From CBFHSF01 sp965661055 (GTDB taxonomy: Bacteria > Bacteroidota > Bacteroidia > Flavobacteriales > Schleiferiaceae), in the NCBI GenBank assembly GCA_965661055.1, contig CBFICS010000024.1, positions 1-17,989 on the forward strand: a stretch of 17,989 nucleotides of DNA, read 5' to 3'. The translations under genes and the position numbers were made by a program. Numbering within the stretch: the stretch's first letter is position 1; each line of letters begins with the position of its first letter. The notes beneath the pieces were generated by a model, which saw nothing but the letters and a program-made list of their open reading frames with translations, did not search any database and was not told the origin of the DNA. Shown piece after piece: positions 6,108 through 14,947 of this stretch.

Positions 6108-9100
6108 TTACTGCCCAAGGTTTAAACGAATGCTTATACCTCCATTTGAATTTACGGTTGGGAAGGCTTGAGAAGTTTTAAACGTACTTGCTACATGATC
6201 ATAGTAAAGCCTTGCAGTGATCTTAGAACTTAGTTGATATTCGGCACTAAATTTACCCGTTAAAACGCGCTGACCTGCGGTAACTTGATTCTGATTTTCT
6301 AAAATCTTTCGGATGACTGTTTGGTTATCACGAATACTCAAATCGAATTTCAATTCTAAGTTACTTGAAACGGGTTTCTTGCTAGCTCCCATTCTAATCA
6401 AGTTGAACTTAACATCCTTAAATATATAACCAATACCAAAGGTAATTTCATGACCCCTAGTGTCAGTCATTTGGTTGTTGGTCAAACTTAAAGCCATATT
6501 TCTGTCTTTGTTGTACTCTACCTTGAAACTAGCGTTGTTCTTCAGTCTAAAATTCACTCCGATAAGTGGTGAAAACTGTTCAACAATAGAAACACTGTTT
6601 ATCTGGAGGTCAGACAGGTAATCTTGGTTGTCATTCTTTAAATCGTCTGTGGGATCATCTTGCAGCCTTTGACTCTTCAGAAGATTGGTTTGAAAGCCCG
6701 ACATAGAATACAAAGACTTGTAACTATGAGAAAGTGTAAAGCTTTGAAAAACCTTCTTCATGGCACCATACTTGGTCAAACCATTGTAAGTAATCCTCCA
6801 GTTTGGTAGAGGAAACTTAATAGGGTTTTTCATGTCGATATTATTCGGATCATATCCGCCATAAGCGGCTAAGAATGCTGGAATCAAAACATCTTGAGAT
6901 ATTACTGAATATCCATCATAACCATACCTACTAGAATCTGCAATATCAATAAAGTTTGGAATATAGGTTGAACTGGTATCGGCTCTTTGAGTTGCCAACC
7001 TCCTAGACATTGTCAACCTGTACTCTTTAAATTGATCAAAGACTTCAGAAGCATAATCGTTGTCTTCATTAGACACCTCAAAAGCTGAACCAATAGAAAT
7101 TATTGAGGTAGAGAAGTTTCCTCTAATAAAGGGGTTAAATGCTTCATAATTCAAATCATTTCCGGGAATAGGATTATTTCTAAAGGTTAGCGTAGAATCC
7201 ATTCCGCTTGTCCATTGGGCTGTTATGTCAATTCTAAAATCAGTGAGAGGTTCAATGGTCCCACGGTAATTTATGGTTTTGACCGAAGTATAGCTCAACT
7301 GGGTATTCAAATATTGAGACGGCGTCAGCCAACCGTTCTCAGCAGCTCTATTCGCTATATCTACTTGACTACCAAAGACAAAATCTAATCCCGGTGCCAT
7401 ATTCATACCGTCTGCAGTATTAAGTCCTAAGTAATAAGGCCTAGGGGTAAAACCAGGAAGTAGAGTGCCTTCGGCTTGGGTATAAGAACCTGATGCAGAC
7501 TTAACCATCATTAAGAACTTAGAGGTTCCCCTCATTATCTTGTCAAAAGTTGTCAACTTATTAGGATCGCTTCCGTCATCTTTACCATCAGGGGACTCTT
7601 CTTCAATGCCTCCTCTCGACCTTAATTGAACCCCCCTTCTACCTCCTGAATTAGAAGGCTCAATACCCATATTAACCTTCTTCAAATAAGGTATTTTGTT
7701 GTATAGGTTGGTGAAGTTAAGAGTCCCTTGAAACTGAATACTTCTGTTGTTTTGAATGGTATTTCCAAAATTCAAAGAGTCAACTTCTTCTCGAAGCGCT
7801 ACCTGAGATCCTGTTTGCCAATCATAATCTGTGGTGTAACGAATACTTGATGAAATGAAATCTAAGAAAGGCAACTTATTGATTGGAATCTGCCAGTTTA
7901 AATTCACAGTTTGGTGATACTTTCTTGGTCTACCAAATGCCTTGATGTTATTCCAAATAACCTCTGAGTTGTTTCCTTGCACACCATTGTAATCGTTGGG
8001 TACATTTGGAATTTCATCAATCCAAGTATTCATTATGGCATTGTAGTCCATTTTCAAACTCTTGGATAGATCAAAGTTCAGGTTATAGGTTCTATCAAAA
8101 GTGAATTGCTTATTAAAGGTCTTTGGAAGCTGGAAATATGCATTGTCAGTATTTCTACTTTGCATTTCACCATACGTTCTATTCAATTCTCCACGGAAGT
8201 TAAATCGAGAAGGCAAGTAATAGAAGTTGAAATCTCTAATCAGTGCTAAGTAATCAGACTTTATACTCTTAAAGGGCTGCACGTTGGGAGCAGAAGTAGT
8301 ATAGTTGTAGTTCAACGCTCCTTTGTGGTCAACTTTTCTATCGGCAATGGTATTGATGTTTCTTCTAAAGGTTTCAGAAAAACTATACGAAACACTCCAG
8401 TTTTCAATATCCCAAGGCATGGGTGCGCTTGTTGAATTCCCAGTTCTTTCCTTTCTTACGTTGGTAAAGTTTAGGTTTCTTCTCTTTACATAATCTTGAG
8501 ACTCTCTACGCAGGCTATCTTTCTCCCCTTGAGTTTCTAAATTATCTAGTGCATCATCAAATTCAATATCGGGATCTAGTGGGTTGAATTGTGGAGAAAT
8601 CCATTCTTCACCAATACTGAAGAACATAGGAACTCTAATTCCAGTCTCTTTAGGGAAGAATTTACCCAATTCAAAATTGGTTTGAAGGTCATAAGACATG
8701 GCTGCAAACTTATTCCTCTCGGTAACCCCTTGATCTAACGAACCAAATCCTACGGTACTAAAGTTTCCCGACATAGATACAGATCCAAAATCCGCTAACT
8801 TGGCGGTTACCCTAGCATTTGCAGCCCAACCACCACGATTGTCAAAATCGTTGAGTCTAAGCTCGTTCACCCAAACCTCTGCACATTTAGGCATTCCATC
8901 ATCTACAGTACCCGGCCCTGTTTTCTTTGGGTTTCTAACCCCAATCATAATGGTTCTAACATTGCTCAGGTTCGGTGCACCCACAACGCTAATTTTATGT
9001 CCGCCTTCGTAGATAAAATAAGGGGTGGTAATACTCTTATTTGGATCACTTCGATAAACTCTATCACGCTCTAACTTAACGGACTTAAACTTGTCGAACT

Positions 9101-12100
9101 CAATATTAAATTCATTGCTCTCGGGCCATATGGCTTCAGGCGAAGTAGTACCAGCCACGGTGACTTTTAGAGGAATCTCATATTCGTAATAGTTATTGTC
9201 GTAATCAGAACCCAACCTCATAAATAAGGTTACGTCTCCGTCGTTCAAGGCTTCTAGTTCATCACCGGCTTCAGCATGGGCGTACATCCTAAGTTTATTG
9301 TAGGTACGCATATCCATACCAATATTCTTAAATACCGCACGGGCATCACCGTCTTTAAGGTTACACACATTCAAAGACATGGATTGCTCATTCTGCTGAA
9401 TTAGGTTAGAAGCTCCTCCGTAGAGAATCTGTCTATCAATACCCGGAGGCAGAACGTATGGAATCGGTTTTCTAGAACCGTTCTCTTCAAGGTTAACCGC
9501 ATTCACAGAGAACAAGGTGCCGTCTGATCCATCGGTAGGTAGATTTTCTCTAATACCTTCTAATGACTTTAAATACCTTCTCCACTCACCTCTCACAAGA
9601 TCTAGTCTAGCAAATCGAAGGACCACTGGATCTTTGAAATTCTTCATATACATTCTCATAAATCGAATGGATCTGAAGTCGTTAATCGGTCCGACTTTAG
9701 ACGTAGGACTAAAAATTGGAATTTTGAATTGGTACCAAACAGCCTCTTTTGTGGTTTCATTAGGAAGATCAACATTAACTCTTCGGATGTCTGTGATATA
9801 ATTTTCTCCTAATACTAAATCTGATTTCTTTAAACTAACCTTGTATTGAAAATAGGTTTCCGTTTTACTCAAGGTTTGGTCACGGTTTACGTCTTCCTTG
9901 TCAGGGAGGTTAGTAGCTGAGGTCGGATAACCGTCTTGTTGTGATGTGTTTGAGTTGCCTTGCGTGTTATTGAAGTTCTTGTACCTCCTCAAGATGTCAG
10001 CATCAATCCCATCTAAGGCCGATCCTCTATAATATTGGAAGTTGTCACCTCCAGGATCTTGATTGGCTGCGCTATAAGCTTGAGAACCCGCACCGTGAAA
10101 AGCACCTACTCTATCTAGGTAGGTTTGATTCCCTTGGAACGACCAATTCCTTTCTTCCGTGTCATTCATTCCATCTAAACCGACATCTTGAATATCTCTT
10201 GCACCGGGTTGGTTAGAGAATGCATCAACTACGGGCTGATTTTGTGGAACATAACCCCACGTAGTGCTATCCAAATCTCCTTTAGTCCCATTGGGATTAA
10301 GGCCATTTTCAAATGATTGTCGTCCATCTTTCAAGATGTCCTCAGAAACTGACCCTAGGTTAAAATACAATTCCCCACCATCAAGGGTAGGATCTTCTAA
10401 ATAAGGGTCTAGAACCCAGAATTGGATAAATTCAATATTTTGTTCCTCAAAGTTATTAATACTTAGCGGGCGCATAATACCTCCCCATCTAGTTTCAGGA
10501 TCTTTTAAAGTTCCATCGGGGTTGGTACCTGCTGAGATACCCGGCACTCCCTCTACATCAAAGTTAAAAGGACCTCTTTCTTGAGGATAATAGGCCACGT
10601 CAAAAGTTGCAATGTTGGGCGCTTCATTAGTAGATCTTGAATAGTTTGGGAAAACCTCTTTAATCAACACCTCTCTTGCATAGTGATTTGAGATGTAATC
10701 GGGGTTGTCTTTAATATTCTGAGGAGTCTGGGAATTTCCGTTAAAGAAGAGAGGGTCTATTACATACCATGCCATTTTTGCACGGTTGTAATTGTATTCT
10801 TGATTGTTGTTCAACGATGCTTCGGGGAACAAATTGGGTTGCGCACCCGGTGTTGAGGCCAAAACCCATTGGTTTGTTCCTCTTACATCAATCGTTGTTT
10901 GAGAGTTCTCAAAGTCATCAATATAAGTGGTTTCCTCCCCATCAATTTCAATTCCAGAGGGAGACCCCGGAATAAGGTGGGCAAATTCACCTTGAACTTG
11001 AATTTCTGAAGACTCTTTGGTGTCAATAAACGGAATGTTATCTACCAATCTAGTCAAATAGGGAGCTTTGTCTTTATACGTCGTGTTTAATCCCCAAATG
11101 GTATTGTTTATGGGTTCATCTCCGATATTAACCTTTTGAGTCAAGGGGCGTTCTCGTAAATTTAAAATAGAACCCCCAACGTTAAACTTGTTGTTAAACC
11201 TATGATCAAAGGTTAAACCCATGAAAGTTTTAGTCTGAAAATTGAACAGGGTATTGTTTTCAAAATTTACCTTTATCGGCACGCCAGAGTTCAGAATTCC
11301 CTCATTGAGAATTTTCACTCTACCCAGAGAATAGTCAACCGTATAATCCTGGTTTTCAACCAGAGCTGTCCCTCCTGCTGTTACCGAAACTGAACCTCGG
11401 GGAATATTAAAGGCATTTAAACTAATCTCAGATCCTGAAGCAGATTTATATCTACCTCTCAATAAGAATTTGTTTAAGGATGTTTGTTCTTGGGCCCTAA
11501 ACCTTGTAGAATCATAAAGTTCTTGAAAAACATATTTCTCACGAAGGGCATCTGAGGCGAGTGAATCTGCTAGGTGAGAACCGAATGGCTCTAATACTGG
11601 GAAAAAGATTCTACCCGTTCGTCTATCAATAGTTATTCCATCAACAAAGTCAAAAAGTCCATCGGGATATGGATCATTATTAGAGTTTACCCTATCTAAT
11701 GCCATTACACGAACAAGAAGAGAGTTCTTTAAGTTTCCATCGGGTAAAAACGGAATAGGCACACCCGTCTCGTCATTCATGTATAAAACATCTAGTCTAA
11801 AGTCCTCTTTATCTACCTGAAAAGCACTTAATGAATAAACGTTTTTCATCATAAGGTCCCAAATCGGGGTCCTTACATCTAAAACAGCACTCTTCAACAT
11901 TTTCGTGATAAGAGTCTTCGGCGGGTTTATTCCATCATTTGAAAACTCCCCAACCTGATAGGTTCTACCGCCCGCGGTATACTGGTAGGCAACCGCAAGT
12001 ACTTCGTCTTGATTTAAACTTTGGTTCAACGAGATGTAACCCAATTGTGGGTCATAAGAAAACTCATTGGCTGAAAGTTTTCTTGCATTGGCCAATTCTA

Positions 12101-13415
12101 TATACTCAATAGAACTGGTAAATCCGTTAGCTTGTAATTCATTATCTGCATTAGCAATATCTCTAACTCCAGGTAGCGAATTTACTAAGTCACTTGGATT
12201 TAATCCGTTTCTATTATTGTTTGGGAAGGGGTCTGTAGTATTTCCTGGAAAGATTTGATAGCCTGGTAGGTTGGCAGAAGAATTTCGGTAAGCGTTTGCA
12301 TCACTTTCACCGAGGTCCATGAAAGCTACAATGTTTCTTACATCGGTAGTAACACTTCTTCGGTTGGTTACCCAAACTTCAATTTTTGTAATCTGAACCG
12401 GTGAGTTAATCACAGGCATATTTTTCAGCCATCTAGCGTAGTTGCTTCTAAAGTACTGTGATAAGAAAAAGTGTCTATTGGCTTCGTACTGGTCACCCCA
12501 AATTTGAAAGTCTTGGGTTGATCCACCACCTTGTACGTTTATTGACTGCGATTGACTTCTTTGTTCTGAAAAGACCCCTGTTACAGTCGTTTTTCCGAAT
12601 TGAAATTGTCCTTTCACCCCGAAAAGGGACTGAGCCCCTGTAATTAATGAGCTGTTAACCGGAAGGCTAACATTACCCATTTCAATTTTCTTTACGATGT
12701 CATCTTCTTGACCCGTAAATTCAAGCTTCATCTTGTTTTCAAAAGCAAAAGTAGCTTCAGTATCGTAGTTGGTAGCAAGGGTTAAGTTTTCACCTATTCG
12801 ACCCGTAACGTTCATTTGTATACGTTGGTCAAAATCAAAGTTGAAGGTTCGTCGATTTCTTTCGGGTAAAACTGGGTTGTCAATTTTTTGATAACGACCA
12901 CCAAAACGCAATTCCGCAGAACCTTGCGGACGAATTTCTATAGTATTTGATCCAAATACACTTTCAAAAAACTCATTATTAACATTTATCTGGGGAATCA
13001 AACCTGAGTTTGACCTTGGGTCATTCTCGTCGGTAGTGGCAGTTGCCGCATTTGCCTTATCGGTCCAATATTCATTTTGCTGTTTCGCAAACATATACTC
13101 CCGAAATTCTTCGGGAGACATTACTTTAGGTAGACCATTTAATACTCCACCTATTCTTTCGTAAACTATGTATTGGCCCGTTTCTGGATCATACTCATAA
13201 TCGGTAGAGAAATTGCTTGGGTTACCTAAAAAGAGAGGACTTGTTTGGTTGCTATTATAAGGATAAGCTAGAGAATCTGGCTCAGTAGAATCTGGAGGCG
13301 AAAATTTTGACAATTCACCATACGGCAGGGTATTCGCAACTTCAGCCCATGAATTAACATTCATAAGTAAAGGGAGCAGTGCCAATAAAATTCTTTTTCG
13401 TAAAGACAATTTCAC
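6108..13415 (-). CDS. sprA: T9SS outer-membrane translocon SprA (Sov)
   Basis: A very large protein of 2435 residues, the expected size for SprA/Sov, the giant outer-membrane beta-barrel that forms the type IX secretion pore. A signal peptide is clear (basic start, hydrophobic core 9-19, likely cleavage after A24 in N-S-W-A). The rest is rich in aromatic and beta-strand sequence with many Asn, and the C-terminus alternates as an outer-membrane strand does, ending L-N-L-G-Q. The start is GTG at 13413-13415. A stop codon lies immediately upstream in frame and the signal peptide begins directly, so no other start fits. It follows ruvA by 6 nt, so the two share a transcript. Two proteins with T9SS sorting domains are encoded just beyond ruvA. 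No frameshift or gap is visible over 7.3 kb. SprA is essential for T9SS export and, in gliding species, for surface display of adhesins; whether this organism glides cannot be told from the window. Confidence 0.96.
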   Translation of the reverse strand: MKLSLRKRILLALLPLLMNVNSWAEVANTLPYGELSKFSPPDSTEPDSLAYPYNSNQTSPLFLGNPSNFSTDYEYDPETGQYIVYERIGGVLNGLPKVMSPEEFREYMFAKQQNEYWTDKANAATATTDENDPRSNSGLIPQINVNNEFFESVFGSNTIEIRPQGSAELRFGGRYQKIDNPVLPERNRRTFNFDFDQRIQMNVTGRIGENLTLATNYDTEATFAFENKMKLEFTGQEDDIVKKIEMGNVSLPVNSSLITGAQSLFGVKGQFQFGKTTVTGVFSEQRSQSQSINVQGGGSTQDFQIWGDQYEANRHFFLSQYFRSNYARWLKNMPVINSPVQITKIEVWVTNRRSVTTDVRNIVAFMDLGESDANAYRNSSANLPGYQIFPGNTTDPFPNNNRNGLNPSDLVNSLPGVRDIANADNELQANGFTSSIEYIELANARKLSANEFSYDPQLGYISLNQSLNQDEVLAVAYQYTAGGRTYQVGEFSNDGINPPKTLITKMLKSAVLDVRTPIWDLMMKNVYSLSAFQVDKEDFRLDVLYMNDETGVPIPFLPDGNLKNSLLVRVMALDRVNSNNDPYPDGLFDFVDGITIDRRTGRIFFPVLEPFGSHLADSLASDALREKYVFQELYDSTRFRAQEQTSLNKFLLRGRYKSASGSEISLNAFNIPRGSVSVTAGGTALVENQDYTVDYSLGRVKILNEGILNSGVPIKVNFENNTLFNFQTKTFMGLTFDHRFNNKFNVGGSILNLRERPLTQKVNIGDEPINNTIWGLNTTYKDKAPYLTRLVDNIPFIDTKESSEIQVQGEFAHLIPGSPSGIEIDGEETTYIDDFENSQTTIDVRGTNQWVLASTPGAQPNLFPEASLNNNQEYNYNRAKMAWYVIDPLFFNGNSQTPQNIKDNPDYISNHYAREVLIKEVFPNYSRSTNEAPNIATFDVAYYPQERGPFNFDVEGVPGISAGTNPDGTLKDPETRWGGIMRPLSINNFEEQNIEFIQFWVLDPYLEDPTLDGGELYFNLGSVSEDILKDGRQSFENGLNPNGTKGDLDSTTWGYVPQNQPVVDAFSNQPGARDIQDVGLDGMNDTEERNWSFQGNQTYLDRVGAFHGAGSQAYSAANQDPGGDNFQYYRGSALDGIDADILRRYKNFNNTQGNSNTSQQDGYPTSATNLPDKEDVNRDQTLSKTETYFQYKVSLKKSDLVLGENYITDIRRVNVDLPNETTKEAVWYQFKIPIFSPTSKVGPINDFRSIRFMRMYMKNFKDPVVLRFARLDLVRGEWRRYLKSLEGIRENLPTDGSDGTLFSVNAVNLEENGSRKPIPYVLPPGIDRQILYGGASNLIQQNEQSMSLNVCNLKDGDARAVFKNIGMDMRTYNKLRMYAHAEAGDELEALNDGDVTLFMRLGSDYDNNYYEYEIPLKVTVAGTTSPEAIWPESNEFNIEFDKFKSVKLERDRVYRSDPNKSITTPYFIYEGGHKISVVGAPNLSNVRTIMIGVRNPKKTGPGTVDDGMPKCAEVWVNELRLNDFDNRGGWAANARVTAKLADFGSVSMSGNFSTVGFGSLDQGVTERNKFAAMSYDLQTNFELGKFFPKETGIRVPMFFSIGEEWISPQFNPLDPDIEFDDALDNLETQGEKDSLRRESQDYVKRRNLNFTNVRKERTGNSTSAPMPWDIENWSVSYSFSETFRRNINTIADRKVDHKGALNYNYTTSAPNVQPFKSIKSDYLALIRDFNFYYLPSRFNFRGELNRTYGEMQSRNTDNAYFQLPKTFNKQFTFDRTYNLNFDLSKSLKMDYNAIMNTWIDEIPNVPNDYNGVQGNNSEVIWNNIKAFGRPRKYHQTVNLNWQIPINKLPFLDFISSSIRYTTDYDWQTGSQVALREEVDSLNFGNTIQNNRSIQFQGTLNFTNLYNKIPYLKKVNMGIEPSNSGGRRGVQLRSRGGIEEESPDGKDDGSDPNKLTTFDKIMRGTSKFLMMVKSASGSYTQAEGTLLPGFTPRPYYLGLNTADGMNMAPGLDFVFGSQVDIANRAAENGWLTPSQYLNTQLSYTSVKTINYRGTIEPLTDFRIDITAQWTSGMDSTLTFRNNPIPGNDLNYEAFNPFIRGNFSTSIISIGSAFEVSNEDNDYASEVFDQFKEYRLTMSRRLATQRADTSSTYIPNFIDIADSSRYGYDGYSVISQDVLIPAFLAAYGGYDPNNIDMKNPIKFPLPNWRITYNGLTKYGAMKKVFQSFTLSHSYKSLYSMSGFQTNLLKSQRLQDDPTDDLKNDNQDYLSDLQINSVSIVEQFSPLIGVNFRLKNNASFKVEYNKDRNMALSLTNNQMTDTRGHEITFGIGYIFKDVKFNLIRMGASKKPVSSNLELKFDLSIRDNQTVIRKILENQNQVTAGQRVLTGKFSAEYQLSSKITARLYYDHVASTFKTSQAFPTVNSNGGISIRLNLGQ

Positions 13416-13421
13416 TTAATC

Positions 13422-14009
13422 CTAGAGCTTTTTCAAAGCCAATTTCACCACCGTTTCTACATTCATAGTTGGGTCGGAAGCTAAAAGCTTCGACACTTCT
13501 CTTTCAATGGAAACCTTTGAGAATCCTAGTACTTCTAGCGCCGATACAGCTTCTAGTCGTATGGAAGCGGTTCCTCCATTGGCCGTTTCACTACCCGTTA
13601 ACGAAACATTAACAGAAATCTTGTCTTTAAGGTCAATAATTATTCTTTGGGCTGACTTTGCACCTATCCCCTTTACGGATTTCAGCACTTCAACTTGCTC
13701 TAATTCAATAGCTGAGATAATATCCTCTGGGGTTAAAGAGGATAAAATTAATCTTGCAGTATTGGCTCCAACACCATTTACAGAAAGTAATTTTTCAAAT
13801 ATTATTCGTTCGGTTTCATCAAAAAAACCAAAAAGGGTCATGGCATCCTCACGAACTATTAAATGCGTAAAAAGTTTAACACTTTCATTTGAACCCAATT
13901 TTTCAAAAGTGTTTAATGAAATATTTACATGATAACCCACTCCTCCACACTCAATCACACAGTAAGTAGGATTTTTTAAGACGAGCCTTCCCGAAAGATG
14001 ATGATACAT
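13422..14009 (-). CDS. ruvA: Holliday junction branch migration protein RuvA
   Basis: A 195-residue RuvA, the DNA-binding subunit that clamps four-way junctions so that RuvB can drive branch migration. Domain I (about 1-62) is the OB fold, with the acidic pin residues E54-D55 in V-R-E-D. Two helix-hairpin-helix motifs follow: L-L-S-V-N-G-V-G (74-81) and L-K-S-V-K-G-I-G-A-K-S-A-Q-R (109-122). After a flexible Ser/Thr/Gly linker, domain III (about 147-195), the RuvB-binding part, closes the protein. I use the ATG at 14007-14009, which gives M-Y-H-H-L-S-G-R-L, the usual RuvA beginning. A TTG two codons upstream is possible but unnecessary. A TAnnTTTG promoter box lies 20 nt upstream. Linkage of ruvA to sprA is common in this phylum. 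ruvB is not in the window. Confidence 0.96.
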   Translation of the reverse strand: MYHHLSGRLVLKNPTYCVIECGGVGYHVNISLNTFEKLGSNESVKLFTHLIVREDAMTLFGFFDETERIIFEKLLSVNGVGANTARLILSSLTPEDIISAIELEQVEVLKSVKGIGAKSAQRIIIDLKDKISVNVSLTGSETANGGTASIRLEAVSALEVLGFSKVSIEREVSKLLASDPTMNVETVVKLALKKL

Positions 14010-14028
14010 ATTCAAAATAAATGTGCCT

Positions 14029-14036
14029 CAAATGTA
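14029..14036 (-). promoter_or_regulatory. Candidate -7 promoter box for ruvA-sprA
   Basis: On the minus strand this reads TACATTTG, an exact match to the Bacteroidota -7 consensus TAnnTTTG. It lies between the terminator of the upstream cargo gene and the ruvA ATG and would give a leader of roughly a dozen bases. A TTC trinucleotide 18 nt upstream is a poor -33 element. The position directly after a strong terminator supports a real promoter, since ruvA and sprA need one of their own here. Confidence 0.55.
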
Positions 14037-14045
14037 GAAAATTAA

Positions 14046-14074
14046 ACAAAAAAAGAACCGGCCTGGGCCGGTTC
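14046..14074 (-). terminator. Rho-independent terminator after the T9SS cargo gene
   Basis: The inverted repeat GAACCGGCC (14055-14063) and GGCCGGTTC (14066-14074) forms a GC-rich stem. In practice it is probably 7 bp with a 6-base loop, because a 2-base loop is too tight. On the minus strand it is followed by a run of seven or more T (14054 downward). It lies 24 nt after the stop of the cargo gene, insulating it from ruvA-sprA. Confidence 0.9.
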
Positions 14075-14098
14075 AAATTATCTTACAAAGAAAGTAGA

Positions 14099-14815
14099 TT
14101 AATGAGAAACTACAAGTCTTTCTGTTTTTAAAACTTTTTCATCAGATACAATTGACAAAAAGTATACTCCCGATGGCAGGTCAGCCACGCTAAGCTGTTT
14201 TCTAGTATCGTTTACATCTAGAGAAGATTCAACTACGCGAGCACCTAACATATTAGTAAGGTAAACATTGGCATTGTTTGAAGAATTTCTCAAGTTGTAC
14301 TCAACCGTTACATGGTTTTGAGCAGGGTTTGGGAACAACTTAAAGTTGTCTAATCTTACGTTTTCTTTCACGCTAATGGAAGCGCCGGTACAAAAAGTAA
14401 CTGTAATATCTAAAACATCACTTGAATTTCTTGTTTCGTAAAATTGGTAGCTTACATCTCCACAAACCACATTTCCGTCACCATCTGTTTGAACATAAAC
14501 TGACAAAAAGTGAGTTTGTCCGGGAGCCAAAACATAAGGGTCTGGACTATCAGAAACTGATGGCAAATAACATTGTGCCCAGCAGAAGTAATTTACATCT
14601 GTTAAAGCATTATTCTCCCAACCTGGAAGTCTTTTTACCTTAAATTCTACGGTGTCATTAGAAGTGTTCTGAACATAAATATTACCATGTGCATCAACTA
14701 CAGAGTATGCAGGACCCCAAATGGTATCAATGGGGTTAGTAATTAACGTCAATGACTGAGCTCCTACAGAAAATGCAGCCGCAGAAACCAAAAGTGAGAG
14801 TAGTAATTTTTTCAT
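14099..14815 (-). CDS. Small secreted protein with T9SS type A sorting domain
   Basis: A 238-residue exported protein. A signal peptide occupies residues 1-19 or so (M-K-K start, hydrophobic core, V-G-A before Q20). A beta-rich domain follows (about 21-145) with four cysteines at 78, 82, 118 and 142, the first two in F-C-W-A-Q-C. The last 80 residues are a T9SS type A sorting domain: F-K-L-F-P-N-P (158-164), a central M-L-G-A-R-V strand and the ending D-L-P-S-G-V-Y-F-L-S-I (212-222). The SprA pore encoded nearby should export it to the surface or medium. The start is the ATG at 14813-14815; a longer frame opens with TTG at 14857 but would bury the signal peptide. It stands alone, with its own promoter-like box and strong terminator. 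The function of the N-terminal domain is unknown; its length suggests one Ig-like domain stabilised by disulfides. Confidence 0.85.
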   Translation of the reverse strand: MKKLLLSLLVSAAAFSVGAQSLTLITNPIDTIWGPAYSVVDAHGNIYVQNTSNDTVEFKVKRLPGWENNALTDVNYFCWAQCYLPSVSDSPDPYVLAPGQTHFLSVYVQTDGDGNVVCGDVSYQFYETRNSSDVLDITVTFCTGASISVKENVRLDNFKLFPNPAQNHVTVEYNLRNSSNNANVYLTNMLGARVVESSLDVNDTRKQLSVADLPSGVYFLSIVSDEKVLKTERLVVSH

Positions 14816-14854
14816 ATAACTGTTCTTGAACGGTTTAAATATTCCGATACCCTG

Positions 14855-14862
14855 CAAAAATA
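14855..14862 (-). promoter_or_regulatory. Candidate -7 box in the 132-bp divergent intergenic region
   Basis: The region 14816-14947 separates two divergently transcribed T9SS cargo genes. On the minus strand 14862-14855 reads TATTTTTG, matching TAnnTTTG, 39 nt before the ATG of the small cargo gene; no -33 TTTG was seen at the usual distance. For the plus-strand gene the closest candidate is TAAGTTTT at 14890-14897, one mismatch from the consensus. The rest is very AT-rich with no clear operator or repeat. If both boxes are real, their promoters lie about 30 bp apart, back to back. Confidence 0.4.
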
Positions 14863-14947
14863 ATAAAAATTATGACTTAAATGTTATGATAAGTTTTATA
14901 ATATTTTAAATTAGCCGAGATTAAGATTAAAATTAAAAAATATCTCT

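Noticed and set aside
6093..6109. Hairpin after sprA as a terminator
   Set aside because: The stem (AGTA/TACT) is only 4 bp and AT-rich; the T-run alone is not enough for a confident call.
13507..13932. Plus-strand open frame of 141 codons opposite ruvA
   Set aside because: It is fully antisense to a well-conserved RuvA gene, has no recognisable domain or signal, and open frames opposite Ser/Leu-rich codons are common.
14010..14015. TTG start extending RuvA by two residues
   Set aside because: The ATG at 14007-14009 gives the normal RuvA N-terminus and the extension adds nothing conserved.
14816..14857. TTG start extending the small cargo gene by 14 residues
   Set aside because: It would place extra residues before a clear signal peptide; the ATG at 14813-14815 fits better.
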